From NCBI RefSeq assembly GCF_023213175.1, contig NZ_CP093312.1, forward strand, positions 744,001 to 808,000: a stretch of 64,000 nucleotides of DNA, given 5' to 3'. Positions within the stretch are counted from its first letter, which is position 1; each line of letters opens with the position of its first letter. Made by a program: the position numbers and the translations under genes. Below are positions 35,868 through 45,300 of this stretch, in pieces. A model generated the notes under the pieces. That model had not been told where the DNA came from and did no database searches. It saw only the letters and a program-made list of their open reading frames with translations. The DNA is from Sulfurovum sp. XGS-02 (lineage in GTDB: Bacteria; Campylobacterota; Campylobacteria; Campylobacterales; Sulfurovaceae).

Positions 35868-36680
35868 ATGTATGAAGAAATCATAGAACAACTGCGTAAA
35901 GAGAATGAACTCTTGCGCCAAACGCATAGGGAAGCAGATCTCTATTATGCCAAGATGAAAGAGTTGGAAAACTATCAGGCGCAATTGGTGAAACTGCTCA
36001 CACAAATAGAAGAAAAATCCCAAAAAGTGATCGTTCTCTTTGAAGGAAGAGATGCGGCGGGAAAAGGAAGCCTTATCGGGAGTATAGCCCAGTATCTGAA
36101 CCCAAAGCACTGTCGTACTGTTGCACTTGGCAAACCTACGGATGAAGAGAGATCACAATGGTATTTCCAGAAATATATCAAGCATTTCCCGCGCGGGGGA
36201 GAGCTGGTACTTTTTGATCGTAGTTGGTATAATCGTGCAATGGTCGAACCGGTATTTGGATTTTGTACGCAGAATGAGTATGAACTCTTTTTAGATACAG
36301 TGACCACTTTTGAAGATTCGTTTACGAAGCATGGTACGCGTTTGATCAAGATCTATTTGAGCGTTTCAAAAGAGATACAGAATGAACGTTTTGAAAAACG
36401 TCGGACCGATCCTTTGAGACAGTGGAAACTTAGTGAAATAGATATGCAAGCACAGGCCATGTGGAATGAGTTCACGCAAAAAAAGAGAATTATGCTTGAA
36501 CGTACACATACCCCTGAGTCTCCCTGGCATATCATTCGGTCAAATGATAAACACAAAGCACGTATAGAAGCGATGAAGCTGATATTGAGAGAACTTGATT
36601 TCCAAGAAGAAGATTCTATGGTTGATCTGAAGGCTGATGAGGATATTTTAGTCTCTGTCGAGGCTGAAATATTAGGTTGA
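35868..36680 (+). CDS. ppk2: Polyphosphate kinase 2 family protein
   Basis: A 270-residue PPK2-domain kinase. Walker A GRDAAGKGSLIGSI, lid region and Walker B LVLFDRSWYNRAMVEPVFGF, and the KRRTDPLRQWKLSEID segment typical of the family. PPK2 uses polyphosphate to phosphorylate nucleotides (GDP or ADP/AMP) or the reverse. ATG 35868 follows AGGGA; the upstream ATG at 35820 lies within the preceding gene's end and is less likely. Spacing of 31 bp suggests it belongs to the same operon. Confidence 0.9.
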   Translation: MYEEIIEQLRKENELLRQTHREADLYYAKMKELENYQAQLVKLLTQIEEKSQKVIVLFEGRDAAGKGSLIGSIAQYLNPKHCRTVALGKPTDEERSQWYFQKYIKHFPRGGELVLFDRSWYNRAMVEPVFGFCTQNEYELFLDTVTTFEDSFTKHGTRLIKIYLSVSKEIQNERFEKRRTDPLRQWKLSEIDMQAQAMWNEFTQKKRIMLERTHTPESPWHIIRSNDKHKARIEAMKLILRELDFQEEDSMVDLKADEDILVSVEAEILG

Positions 36681-36716
36681 CAGTATGATCTGAAATTGCA
36701 TCTAAAAGGTAAAATT

Positions 36717-37514
36717 ATGGCACACGTAGAACATCTGGTCGATACACTGCACCTGGAAGACTTACAAAACCCTCTGCACCCCTCTATTTTTGATGAAAAT
36801 GATGAATATGATATGCTTATTGTACGTCTCCCTGTTATTACAGAGAAGCTTGAAGCGGTCTCATTGGGGTTTATCATTACGAAGGATGCCAGTTATCTCT
36901 TCAATGCCGCAAAGAGCAGACTAGAGGAGCTGGAGAGTCGATTTGAGGGGCCGCATGAAAAGATAGACACACTGCTGGACCATCTGCTTAAATCCTTTCA
37001 CTCCTACCAGGATCAGATCTCTGATATGGAAGAGACACTCTATGAAGGCACCGTAAAAACGAACTTTATGATGCAGTGGCTGACGTTAAAAAGAGATATT
37101 TTACGGGTAGAACGTATTATGCACCGTACTTCAGCCGTCATGCAGGATGCGATCCAGTATTATGAGACGGATGGGAGTTTTCCGATGAATCATTATATAG
37201 ATATCCATGAGCATTGTGAACGTATTTTACGCTCCGCAACACTGCAACTTTCAAAACTGGATTATCTTTATAATTTTTACAATACACGCACCAATGAAAA
37301 AATGAATCGTCTTATTTTTCTTTTGACTATCATTTCAGCGGTCTTTCTTCCGCTTAATCTGATCGTTGGTTTTTTTGGTATGAATACGAGCGGTCTGCCG
37401 TTCACAGAGGGATCGCACGGTACCTTCAGTGTGGTTATGGGGTTGGTCTTCCTGCTCGTCATTACCTCATTGGGTGTGCTTGTTTGGAGACGTAAAATAG
37501 AGTATTCAGAATAG
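36717..37514 (+). CDS. CorA-like divalent cation transporter
   Basis: A 265-residue protein with an N-terminal soluble domain, a long helical region and two C-terminal membrane helices. The signature GMN is present in GFFGMNTSG at the end of TM1. CorA pentamers carry Mg2+ or, in related forms, Co2+/Ni2+/Zn2+. ATG 36717 follows AAAGGT; the in-frame TTG at 36696 is not needed. The N-terminal domain is shorter than in E. coli CorA. Confidence 0.88.
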   Translation: MAHVEHLVDTLHLEDLQNPLHPSIFDENDEYDMLIVRLPVITEKLEAVSLGFIITKDASYLFNAAKSRLEELESRFEGPHEKIDTLLDHLLKSFHSYQDQISDMEETLYEGTVKTNFMMQWLTLKRDILRVERIMHRTSAVMQDAIQYYETDGSFPMNHYIDIHEHCERILRSATLQLSKLDYLYNFYNTRTNEKMNRLIFLLTIISAVFLPLNLIVGFFGMNTSGLPFTEGSHGTFSVVMGLVFLLVITSLGVLVWRRKIEYSE

Positions 37515-37564
37515 GTGACAGGAGTGTCACCAGGGTAGGTACTCTACAGCCTTGAGGGCTGTAG
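37514..37564. terminator. Two hairpins between convergent corA-like and proA genes
   Basis: GGTGACA-GGAG-TGTCACC (37514-37531) overlaps the CorA-like stop codon, and CTACAGCC-TTGAG-GGCTGTAG (37544-37564) follows. Both stems are perfect, but no T-run follows either; position suits transcription stop for both operons. Confidence 0.5.
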
Positions 37565-37587
37565 TCAAATGCAGCTAAAGAGGTAGG

Positions 37588-38823
37588 CTATTTACGTATT
37601 TGTCCACTGCCGTAAATTTTAAATTTATAAGTCGTAAGTCCCTCTATCCCCATCGGTCCTCTGGCATGGAGTTTGTTGGTACTGATCCCCACTTCTGCAC
37701 CAAACCCGAATGCACCTCCATCGGTAAAGCGTGTCGAGGCATTGACATAGACTGCTGCAGCATCGATGGCATTTAAAAAGAGTTCAGCCGTTGTGATGTT
37801 CTCTGTGATGATGGCTTCAGAATGCCCTGAACCAAATCTAACAATGTGTTCGATCGCGCCTTCCACACCATCTACGACTTTGATATTTAAAATATTCGCC
37901 AAATACTCTGTATCATAATCTTCATCTGTAGCATGTGAGATGTCTATGATATTTTGTGTTCTACTGTCACCTTTGAGTTCGGTATGTGCTTCATCAAATG
38001 CCGCTTTGAGCTGAGGTAAGGCCTCTTCTGCTATCGCCGTATCGACCAAGAGTGTCTCCATGGCATTACATACTCCCGGACGTTGTACTTTTGCATTGAG
38101 CGCGATGGCAATGGCATTGTCCAGTTTTGCATCTTTGTCGATGTAGGTATGACACTGTCCTTTATCGTGTTTAACCACAGCGACAGTCGCATTTTCAGTG
38201 ACATGTTTGATGAGTCCTGCCCCACCTCTTGGAATGATCAGGTCCACATATTTATCCATCTTGATCAGTTTGTCAACTCCCTCTCTTGAAGCGTCTGGGA
38301 TGAGTGAGATCAGTGCACGTGGAAGATCATTCGCCTCTAATACATCTTGAAGTATCTTTGCGATCTCTTCATTGGAGTTCTGTGCTTCTTTCCCTCCTTT
38401 GAGTACACACACATTAGAGCTTTTGAAACAGAGTGCTGCCGTGTCTGACGTTACATTGGGACGAGACTCGTAGATGATCCCTATCACACCGATAGGGATA
38501 GAAACCTTCTGCATATTTAAGCCATCTTCTGTGATCCAGCCATCCAAGACACGGCCTACAGGATCTTTCAGTGCTGCGATCTCTTCTATCGCCACTGCCA
38601 TGGCATCGATGCGGCCCTCATCTAACAAAAGCCTGTCCATCAGTGCAGAAGAGAGTTGGTTTTTTTCTCCCTCTTCCATATCTTTTTTGTTTCGTGCTAT
38701 GAGGTTGCTGCTGTTATCTCTAAGGGCTTGTGCCATTTCCTTCAGAATTCTGTTTTTTTCGCGGCCGCTGATAGTCGCTAGAACCCTGCTTGAATTTTTG
38801 GCTTCTTGTAGAAAATCTTCCAT
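37588..38823 (-). CDS. proA: Gamma-glutamyl phosphate reductase
   Basis: A 411-residue ProA, second enzyme of proline synthesis, making glutamate-5-semialdehyde from glutamyl phosphate with NADPH. Visible: IPIGVIGIIYESRPNVTSD, LKGGKEAQNSN, LIIPRGGAGLI, the catalytic Cys in QRPGVCNAMETLLVD and FGSGHSEAIIT. Last gene of the proB-proC-ppnP-proA block, 2 bp after ppnP. AAGGC before the ATG. Confidence 0.96.
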   Translation of the reverse strand: MEDFLQEAKNSSRVLATISGREKNRILKEMAQALRDNSSNLIARNKKDMEEGEKNQLSSALMDRLLLDEGRIDAMAVAIEEIAALKDPVGRVLDGWITEDGLNMQKVSIPIGVIGIIYESRPNVTSDTAALCFKSSNVCVLKGGKEAQNSNEEIAKILQDVLEANDLPRALISLIPDASREGVDKLIKMDKYVDLIIPRGGAGLIKHVTENATVAVVKHDKGQCHTYIDKDAKLDNAIAIALNAKVQRPGVCNAMETLLVDTAIAEEALPQLKAAFDEAHTELKGDSRTQNIIDISHATDEDYDTEYLANILNIKVVDGVEGAIEHIVRFGSGHSEAIITENITTAELFLNAIDAAAVYVNASTRFTDGGAFGFGAEVGISTNKLHARGPMGIEGLTTYKFKIYGSGQIRK

Positions 38824-38825
38824 TT

Positions 38826-39143
38826 TTATGCCTTTATATAGCTACAGCAGTAGTCAGTAACCGTTTTGATCTTTAGATCAAAAGATGAGTTGGCCGGGAC
38901 ATTGAAACTCTCAGGTGTATTTAATTTTCTAAATTCTGTTTCACCCGGAAGTCGGATCTCCAAGTCGCCACTCATCATCTCCATGATCTCTGCTTCATTC
39001 GTGTCAAATGTATATTCACCCGGCTGCATCACACCCAAGGTCTGTCTATCTCCATTAGGTAAAAAAATAGTTCTACTGACTACTTTCCCATCAAAATATA
39101 CATTGGCTTCTTTGATCATCGATATGTTTTCTAGTTTTGTCAT
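38826..39143 (-). CDS. ppnP: Pyrimidine/purine nucleoside phosphorylase (DUF1255)
   Basis: A 105-residue cupin-like PpnP (YaiE) protein. Family segments: ANVYFDGKVVSRTIFLPNGDRQTLGVMQPGEY and ESFNVPANSSFDLKI ending in DYCCSYI. It phosphorolyses nucleosides. Its place between proC and proA is unusual. ATG 39143 follows AAGGA; the upstream in-frame codon at 39203 lies inside proC. Confidence 0.9.
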   Translation of the reverse strand: MTKLENISMIKEANVYFDGKVVSRTIFLPNGDRQTLGVMQPGEYTFDTNEAEIMEMMSGDLEIRLPGETEFRKLNTPESFNVPANSSFDLKIKTVTDYCCSYIKA

Positions 39144-39159
39144 TTTATTTCCTTGTTTG

Positions 39160-39927
39160 TTAGTTTTTCTCTTTAAGCTCTTTGGCTTTTGCATAGGCAT
39201 CACTGACCGCTTCCATCATCCCGTTACGTACATTACAACGTTCCAGAGCTGCATATCCGGCTGCAGTTGTTCCTCCGGGACTCATCACACCGTCTTTTAT
39301 GATCGCCGGGTTTTCATGTGCCAAAAGGGATGTAAATCCTTCAAAAAGACCTTGTACCAGTACCTGTGCGTCTGCACGCTTCAGTCCTTGATTGACCGCA
39401 CCATCTGCAAGACTCTCCGCGATCAGCGCCAAGTATGCAGGCCCGCTGCCTGCTACACCGGTTGCGATGTCCAGCTCGTTTTCGCTGTTGAGCCATAGAC
39501 TTCTCCCAATGGAGTTAAAGATGCTTAATGCACTCTCCTTGAGATCCTCATCTCCTGTGATCGTTGTCATAGATTTAAGATGACTCGCCCCTAGGTTTGG
39601 CATCGTTCTTATGTACTTTTTTGCTTTGATCTGTGCGCTGAGGCTCTCTATGGATGTGCCTGCCAGAACAGAATAGATGGCGTCTGCTTCACCTGTTAGT
39701 TTGGGGGCCAGATCAGGGAGAGAGTAGGGTTTGACACAAAGAACTATATTTTTACCTGATATATCCTCTTTCTCTTCCATTACCTTGGTTGAAATTTGAG
39801 GAAGCTTTTCTTGAAGCGCTTGTAATGATTTTTGATTTCTTCCCAGAACCTCTATCTCATAATTTTCAACTAACCCTTCAATAAGGGCCTTAGCCATATT
39901 ACCATTGCCAATAAATGTTAACTTCAT
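39160..39927 (-). CDS. proC: Pyrroline-5-carboxylate reductase
   Basis: A 255-residue ProC, last step of proline synthesis. N-terminal NADPH motif FIGNGNMAKALIEGL, then VLCVKPYSL and RTMPNLGASHLKSM, and the C-terminal signature VAGSGPAYLALIAESLADGAV ... SPGGTTAAGYAALE. It starts within the proB stop (TAATG), so the two are coupled. Confidence 0.95.
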   Translation of the reverse strand: MKLTFIGNGNMAKALIEGLVENYEIEVLGRNQKSLQALQEKLPQISTKVMEEKEDISGKNIVLCVKPYSLPDLAPKLTGEADAIYSVLAGTSIESLSAQIKAKKYIRTMPNLGASHLKSMTTITGDEDLKESALSIFNSIGRSLWLNSENELDIATGVAGSGPAYLALIAESLADGAVNQGLKRADAQVLVQGLFEGFTSLLAHENPAIIKDGVMSPGGTTAAGYAALERCNVRNGMMEAVSDAYAKAKELKEKN

Positions 39928-40706
39928 TATTTATCTTTCTTCTCTTTTTGTGTTGTAAATAGTGTACCTTTATTATGTACACCCTCTATTAAAAACTCTC
40001 TTGCACTTGTCAGGTCATACCCATTACACAAGAACATCTCTCTTTTTTTACTGATAATATAGTCAGCTGCTTTGAGTTTGGTCACGATACCGCCTGTGGC
40101 AAATTGTGAGTTTGGTGTATATTCCTGCTCAAGCTCTTCTTTTTTTATCTCAGTAACCACTTTCCTGATCTTTGCATCTGGATTATCTTTGGGGTTAGAG
40201 TCATAATACCCATCAATATCACTTAAGATCACAAGTAGGTCAGCACCGGTATAGTAGGTGATATGTGCAGAGAGTTGATCGTTATCTCCAAAGAGTTGAT
40301 CCGGCGTTGTGGAAATATCATTTTCATTGACGATAGGCAAAATGTCATTTTTCAATGTTCTGTCTATAATATCCTGAAAGATCTTTGTATGGACTCTTGA
40401 GTCAAAATCTTCTTCCGTTAAAAGTATCTGGGAAATAGGGACATCATAAATATCAAACTTGTTTTTATAAGAACTCATAAGGATCGGTTGTCCGACAGAA
40501 GCCAACACTTTTTTACTGGTAGGCACATTTCTGTTCAATTTAACAGCTGTATATCCTGCAGCGACTGCCCCAGACGTTACAAGAATCACCTCATATTGTT
40601 TTCTGGCTTCGGCAATTAAAGAGGCCAGGTTCAGCATCCTCTCTTTTGCGATACTTGTTGTCTCTGTCAAGACACTGCTTCCTACTTTAATGACTATCCT
40701 TTTCAC
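39927..40706 (-). CDS. proB: Glutamate 5-kinase without PUA domain
   Basis: A 259-residue ProB, first step of proline synthesis and usual feedback target. Visible: RIVIKVGSSVLTE, ILVTSGAVAAGY, LPIVNENDISTT, FGDNDQLSAHI and ATGGIVTKLKAAD. It lacks the C-terminal PUA domain of E. coli ProB, as is common in this phylum. I prefer GTG 40706 (giving the family start MKRIVIKVG with AGGA upstream) to ATG 40727, which has no ribosome binding site. Confidence 0.93.
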   Translation of the reverse strand: MKRIVIKVGSSVLTETTSIAKERMLNLASLIAEARKQYEVILVTSGAVAAGYTAVKLNRNVPTSKKVLASVGQPILMSSYKNKFDIYDVPISQILLTEEDFDSRVHTKIFQDIIDRTLKNDILPIVNENDISTTPDQLFGDNDQLSAHITYYTGADLLVILSDIDGYYDSNPKDNPDAKIRKVVTEIKKEELEQEYTPNSQFATGGIVTKLKAADYIISKKREMFLCNGYDLTSAREFLIEGVHNKGTLFTTQKEKKDK

Positions 40707-40825
40707 TTTTTTATTCCTTTTTTTCATTTATTATCATAGTTTTTACTCTTATTGTACTGAAACATTGACCATTTTGTAAAACTTTTATGTTTTTAAAGAT
40801 CTATTGTCACCATCCATATGGCGTA

Positions 40826-42298
40826 TTATGTATATTTTAATCGGCTTTGCACTTCATCAAACTTCTCAGATATAGAATCCGGGTTGGCTGCTCCATATCG
40901 ACTAAAGAGCAAAATCGCTATCCATGAAAAAACAAATCCAGGAAGCAATTCAAAGATCTCAAATACTCCACCCTCCAACTCTTTCCAAATGATGACAGTT
41001 AAAGCACCTACTACCATACCTGCTATCGCACCGAACTTCGTGATGTTACGGCTGTATAGACTTAAGATGATAAGCGGTCCGAATGCCGCACCGAATCCTG
41101 CCCAGGCATACGATACAAGTTTGAGGACACTGGAGTTCTCATCTGTGGATAAATACCATGCGATAACGGCGATCAGGATCACGGTGGCACGCCCGATCCA
41201 GACAAGCTCTTTGTCACTGGCCTCCTTATGCAGGATCGCATGGTAGACATCTCTGGTCAGTACAGAAGAAGATACAAGCAGTTGAGAGTCGATCGTACTC
41301 ATAATGGCCGCAAGAATCGCAGCGAGTAAAAAACCTGCGATCCAAGGGTTAAAAACAAGCTGAGAGAGTAAGATAAAGATCTTTTCACTGTCAGCTAGAT
41401 CAATACTGTTTGCTGCCACATAGGCAAAGCCGAAAAAACCGACGCTGAGAGAACCAATAATGGATAGGATCATCCAGCTCATTCCAATGGTTTTGGCCTT
41501 ATGTGTCTCGTTTTCATCTCTAATAGACATAAATCTCACAAGAATATGAGGCTGTCCGAAATAGCCCAGTCCCCATGCAAGCAGTGATATTACAGAGATA
41601 AGAGAGACACCGCTGACCATGTTTAGATGTGACGGCTCTAAAGATGCTATGGCTGTGACGGCACTGGTTATCCCGCCAAGTTCAGAAACCACCACAATCG
41701 GTGTGATCACAAGTGCAAGCATCATTAAAATACCCTGAATAAAGTCTGTCCAGCTTACTGCATTATATCCTCCCAGAAAAGTATAGGAAACAATAACAAA
41801 ACTTCCTATAAGCAGTGCATCTGAGTAGGTGATGTTGAAGGTTGCTTCAAAAAGTTTCGCTCCCCCTACAAGCCCAGATGATGTATAAAGCGTATAAAAG
41901 ATCAAGATCACAACTGCAGTGACAACCCTGAGTATATGTCCGTTGTCTTCAAAACGGTTTGCAAGATAATCAGGGATCGTAATAGAATCGTTGAGATGAT
42001 GCGTGTATACTCTAAGCGGCTTGGCCACATAGTGCCAATTGAGATAGGCACCTGCAATAAGCCCCACTGCGATCCAACTGCCTACGATACCATCGCTGTA
42101 CATCATACCCGGAAGCCCAAGAAGCAGCCATCCGCTCATATCTGATGCACCTGCACTCAGAGCAGTTACACTGGGGTTGAGACCGCGTCCACCTAAAACA
42201 TAGTCACTCAGATCATTGGTTTTAAAATAAAAATAAAACCCTATAGCCAGCATCACCAGCATATAGCCTATAAATGATATGATTATCTCTATTTGCAT
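40826..42298 (-). CDS. putP: Sodium/proline symporter
   Basis: A 490-residue SSS-family transporter with about 13 helices. Features: YVLGGRGLNPSVTALSAGASDMSGWLLLGLPG at TM1-2, SYTFLGGYNAVSWTDFIQG, and GWAGFGAAFGP-like SYAWAGFGAAFGPLI near TM10. PutP imports proline with Na+. It starts 2 bp after the putA stop, so the two are cotranscribed; proline imported would feed PutA. Confidence 0.93.
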   Translation of the reverse strand: MQIEIIISFIGYMLVMLAIGFYFYFKTNDLSDYVLGGRGLNPSVTALSAGASDMSGWLLLGLPGMMYSDGIVGSWIAVGLIAGAYLNWHYVAKPLRVYTHHLNDSITIPDYLANRFEDNGHILRVVTAVVILIFYTLYTSSGLVGGAKLFEATFNITYSDALLIGSFVIVSYTFLGGYNAVSWTDFIQGILMMLALVITPIVVVSELGGITSAVTAIASLEPSHLNMVSGVSLISVISLLAWGLGYFGQPHILVRFMSIRDENETHKAKTIGMSWMILSIIGSLSVGFFGFAYVAANSIDLADSEKIFILLSQLVFNPWIAGFLLAAILAAIMSTIDSQLLVSSSVLTRDVYHAILHKEASDKELVWIGRATVILIAVIAWYLSTDENSSVLKLVSYAWAGFGAAFGPLIILSLYSRNITKFGAIAGMVVGALTVIIWKELEGGVFEIFELLPGFVFSWIAILLFSRYGAANPDSISEKFDEVQSRLKYT

Positions 42299-42300
42299 AT

Positions 42301-45300
42301 TTAAATCTCCTCGAATTTGATACTTTGAATACCAAGATTTCCGTATCTGTGGTAAGAGTTAGAGATACTTTGCTCTATGAAGTAGTGCATGAGCTCAAGT
42401 TTGCCATGCGAGACAAAGTTCTCACTGGCTATATAGATCGCTTTATCAGCGATCGCTTTGTAGATATTGTCGCTTACATTGTCCGGATGCAGGAACCTTA
42501 CTCTTTGTACATTTGGTATCTTCTCGATCAATCCATCTTCATCATCTCTGGCAAACGTGTCCTCCTGCCCGATGAAAGCGTTCTGTTTGGATTCAAGCCA
42601 GATCAGTTCGGCTTTACGGGATTTTTTCGGGATAGAGATATGAAGCTTCGCACCTATCATTTTGATTGCCATGATCGTTGTCAGAATCTCATCAAGTTCA
42701 TCCTTCTCTTCCAGTCTAAGAAGTACACTCTTCACTGGAAGATAACGGATGATATTGCTCTCTCCCCGAATATGTGCATAGTCATGCTCTTTTAAGAATT
42801 CAACCTCGTACCAGTGTGTAAAGTGGCACATATGTCTCAGTGCCGCTTCACATTCATCATTGAAAACTGTATCTCTTGTGAGAAGTACTCTCATTTGATC
42901 CAAAAACCGGCTTGAACATGATTCGTAAAGGTTGGTCTCTTGATATGTCAGATTCATAAATTGACTGACATAGTTGAAACCGCCTGCTTTTTTACCGCTT
43001 CCTATGGCAGATTTTCTCATACCGCCAAAAGGCTGGCGTGTGACGATCGCACCTGTAGTGACACGGTTTATATAGAGGTTTCCTGCAATGATACGTTCTT
43101 TCCAGTAATCCTGTTCCCTTTTATCCAAAGATTCTATACCGGAGGTCAAACCGTAGCCTGTTACGTTAACGATATCGATGGCATCGTCCAGGTCTTCTGC
43201 GCACATGACGCTCAGAACAGGGCCGAAAAGCTCATTCATATGACAAAAATCATTTCTCTTGGTTCCCCATCGGACTGACGGTGTAAGCATATAGGGATTG
43301 CCCTGGTCAGCGTAATCCGGTCTGACAAGCCACTCTTCGCCTTCATCAAGATAGGTGAGTGCTTCTTTGAGTTCACCTGAGGGAAGATTGGATAAGGTTC
43401 CGATCCGGTTGGAAAAATCCCAAACAGAGCCCGTTTGAAGTGATTCGACGGCTTCTTTGATCGTCTGTTTGAATGCTACATCTTCAAATAGCTCTTTTTC
43501 AAGTACCAGCAGAGAGGTGGCTGAACACTTTTGTCCTGAGTTATGAAAGGCCGATACGACCACATTTTTGATCGTTTGGTCCCGATCAGCCAATGCGGTG
43601 ACGATCGTCGCATCTTTACCGCCGGTCTCAGCACTCAGTGCGATATCCGGACGGGACTTGATGATGTTATAAGCCGTCTTTTCACCCCCTGTAAAAATGG
43701 TAAAATCGATATCTCTGCTAGGGATCATATGCTCCCCTACAACAGAACCGCGACCCGGGATGAACTGCAGGGTGTTTTTACTGATACCTGCATCCCAAAA
43801 ACATTGACACAAACGGTACCCGCACAGGATAGAGTCTTCTGCCGGTTTTAATATAACGGTATTCCCCGCTGCAAGAGATGCGGCGACCCCACCCACCGGA
43901 ATAGCGATAGGAAAGTTCCATGGGCTGATAACCAGACCCACGCCTTTACCCGTGGCTTCAACACCTGTAAGGGACGATATCTTCGACACGCTGTAAGGGT
44001 AGAAGTTTGCAAAGTCTATCGCTTCACTGACCTCGACATCTGTTTCTGTAAAGACTTTACCCACTTCTGCAGCAGCCACTCCTATAAGGTCCGCTCTTGC
44101 TACCCTTAGCTCATGCGCTACATCCATCAGGATCGTTTGTCTTTGCTCTACTGTCAGTTCTCTCCAGCCATCCGGGTCCTCTTTTGCTGTTGTAATGGCT
44201 CTTTGCATATCCTCGGGTGTTGCTTCAGCATAGCGTCCTGCCAGCTTTTTCTCATGGTACTGGCTCTTATCTATCACACCAACATGCAGATCTCGTTGAA
44301 CGATCTCTCCGCCTACGACCGGATAGGCGTTAAATCCGCCCACTTCACCGATATTCTGCCACTTGTCACGGATCTTTTCTGCCCACTTTCTGTTTGGCTC
44401 CAAAACAAAGTCTGTATCCGGTTCATTCTCAAAATGGTAACGTTTCAGATCGATCGTCTCTTTGATGATCTCTTTGTTTCTATCTTGTGTTCTGTAAGAC
44501 TCCTGATCCACGGTCGGCATGAGTGCCAGTGCATCATCGTAACTTTTGACCAATATCTCCCATGCAGGCGTATCGACCTCAAGACCGAAACTGTGCCGTA
44601 AAAAGTTCTGTTCGGCTGTGTTCTCATCAAATCTTCTTACCAGATAGGCTATGGCATTTGTAAAGGTCTCTTTGGTTGCGGTCGGAGCATAAAGGATCAC
44701 GTTCAAGCCCTGGTCTTTGAGTACATGATAGGCTGCTTCACTCATCCCCTCAAGCATCTCTGCAGTGACATATTTTTCTACTTTTCTCTCTTTTGCCAAA
44801 AGCATGGCCAGTGCATGGTCAAAAAGATTATGCGATGCGACACCGGTATGTACATAAGGTGCCACGTCCGGGTCAAGTAAAAAGTTCATCGCTATTTTAT
44901 AGTTTGCATCGGTTTCTGCTTTTGAGGCGTAAGTGACATTCGGCCAGCCTCTGAGAGATGCTTCGGTCATCTCCATCTCTTGGTTCGCTCCTTTAACGAT
45001 ACGGATCTTGATAGGTGCACCACCGCTCTGGACTCTTTTTTTAGCCCAAGCGTACAGATCTTTTATATGCATCATAGCATCAGGCATATAGGTTTGGATC
45101 ACGATCCCGGCATGAAGGTTCTTATAGGCATCCATCTCTAAAACCGTTTTAAATGAATCGATGGTCATCTCAATATCTCTATACTCTTCCATATCAAGAT
45201 TGACAAACTTATAGTGTTCCTTGCCGTCTTTATCCTGGTACCTGTTTTCCATGGCTGCACTATAGACTTTTTGTAACTGCTCGGATATGTGACGAATATT

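Noticed and set aside
36353-36877. 174-codon minus-strand open frame across the ppk2/corA junction
   Set aside because: Ser/Cys-rich shadow frame opposite two well supported genes.
44113-44601. 162-codon open frame on the plus strand inside putA
   Set aside because: Antisense to the proline/P5C dehydrogenase coding sequence, Cys/Leu-rich shadow composition, no ribosome binding site or family resemblance.
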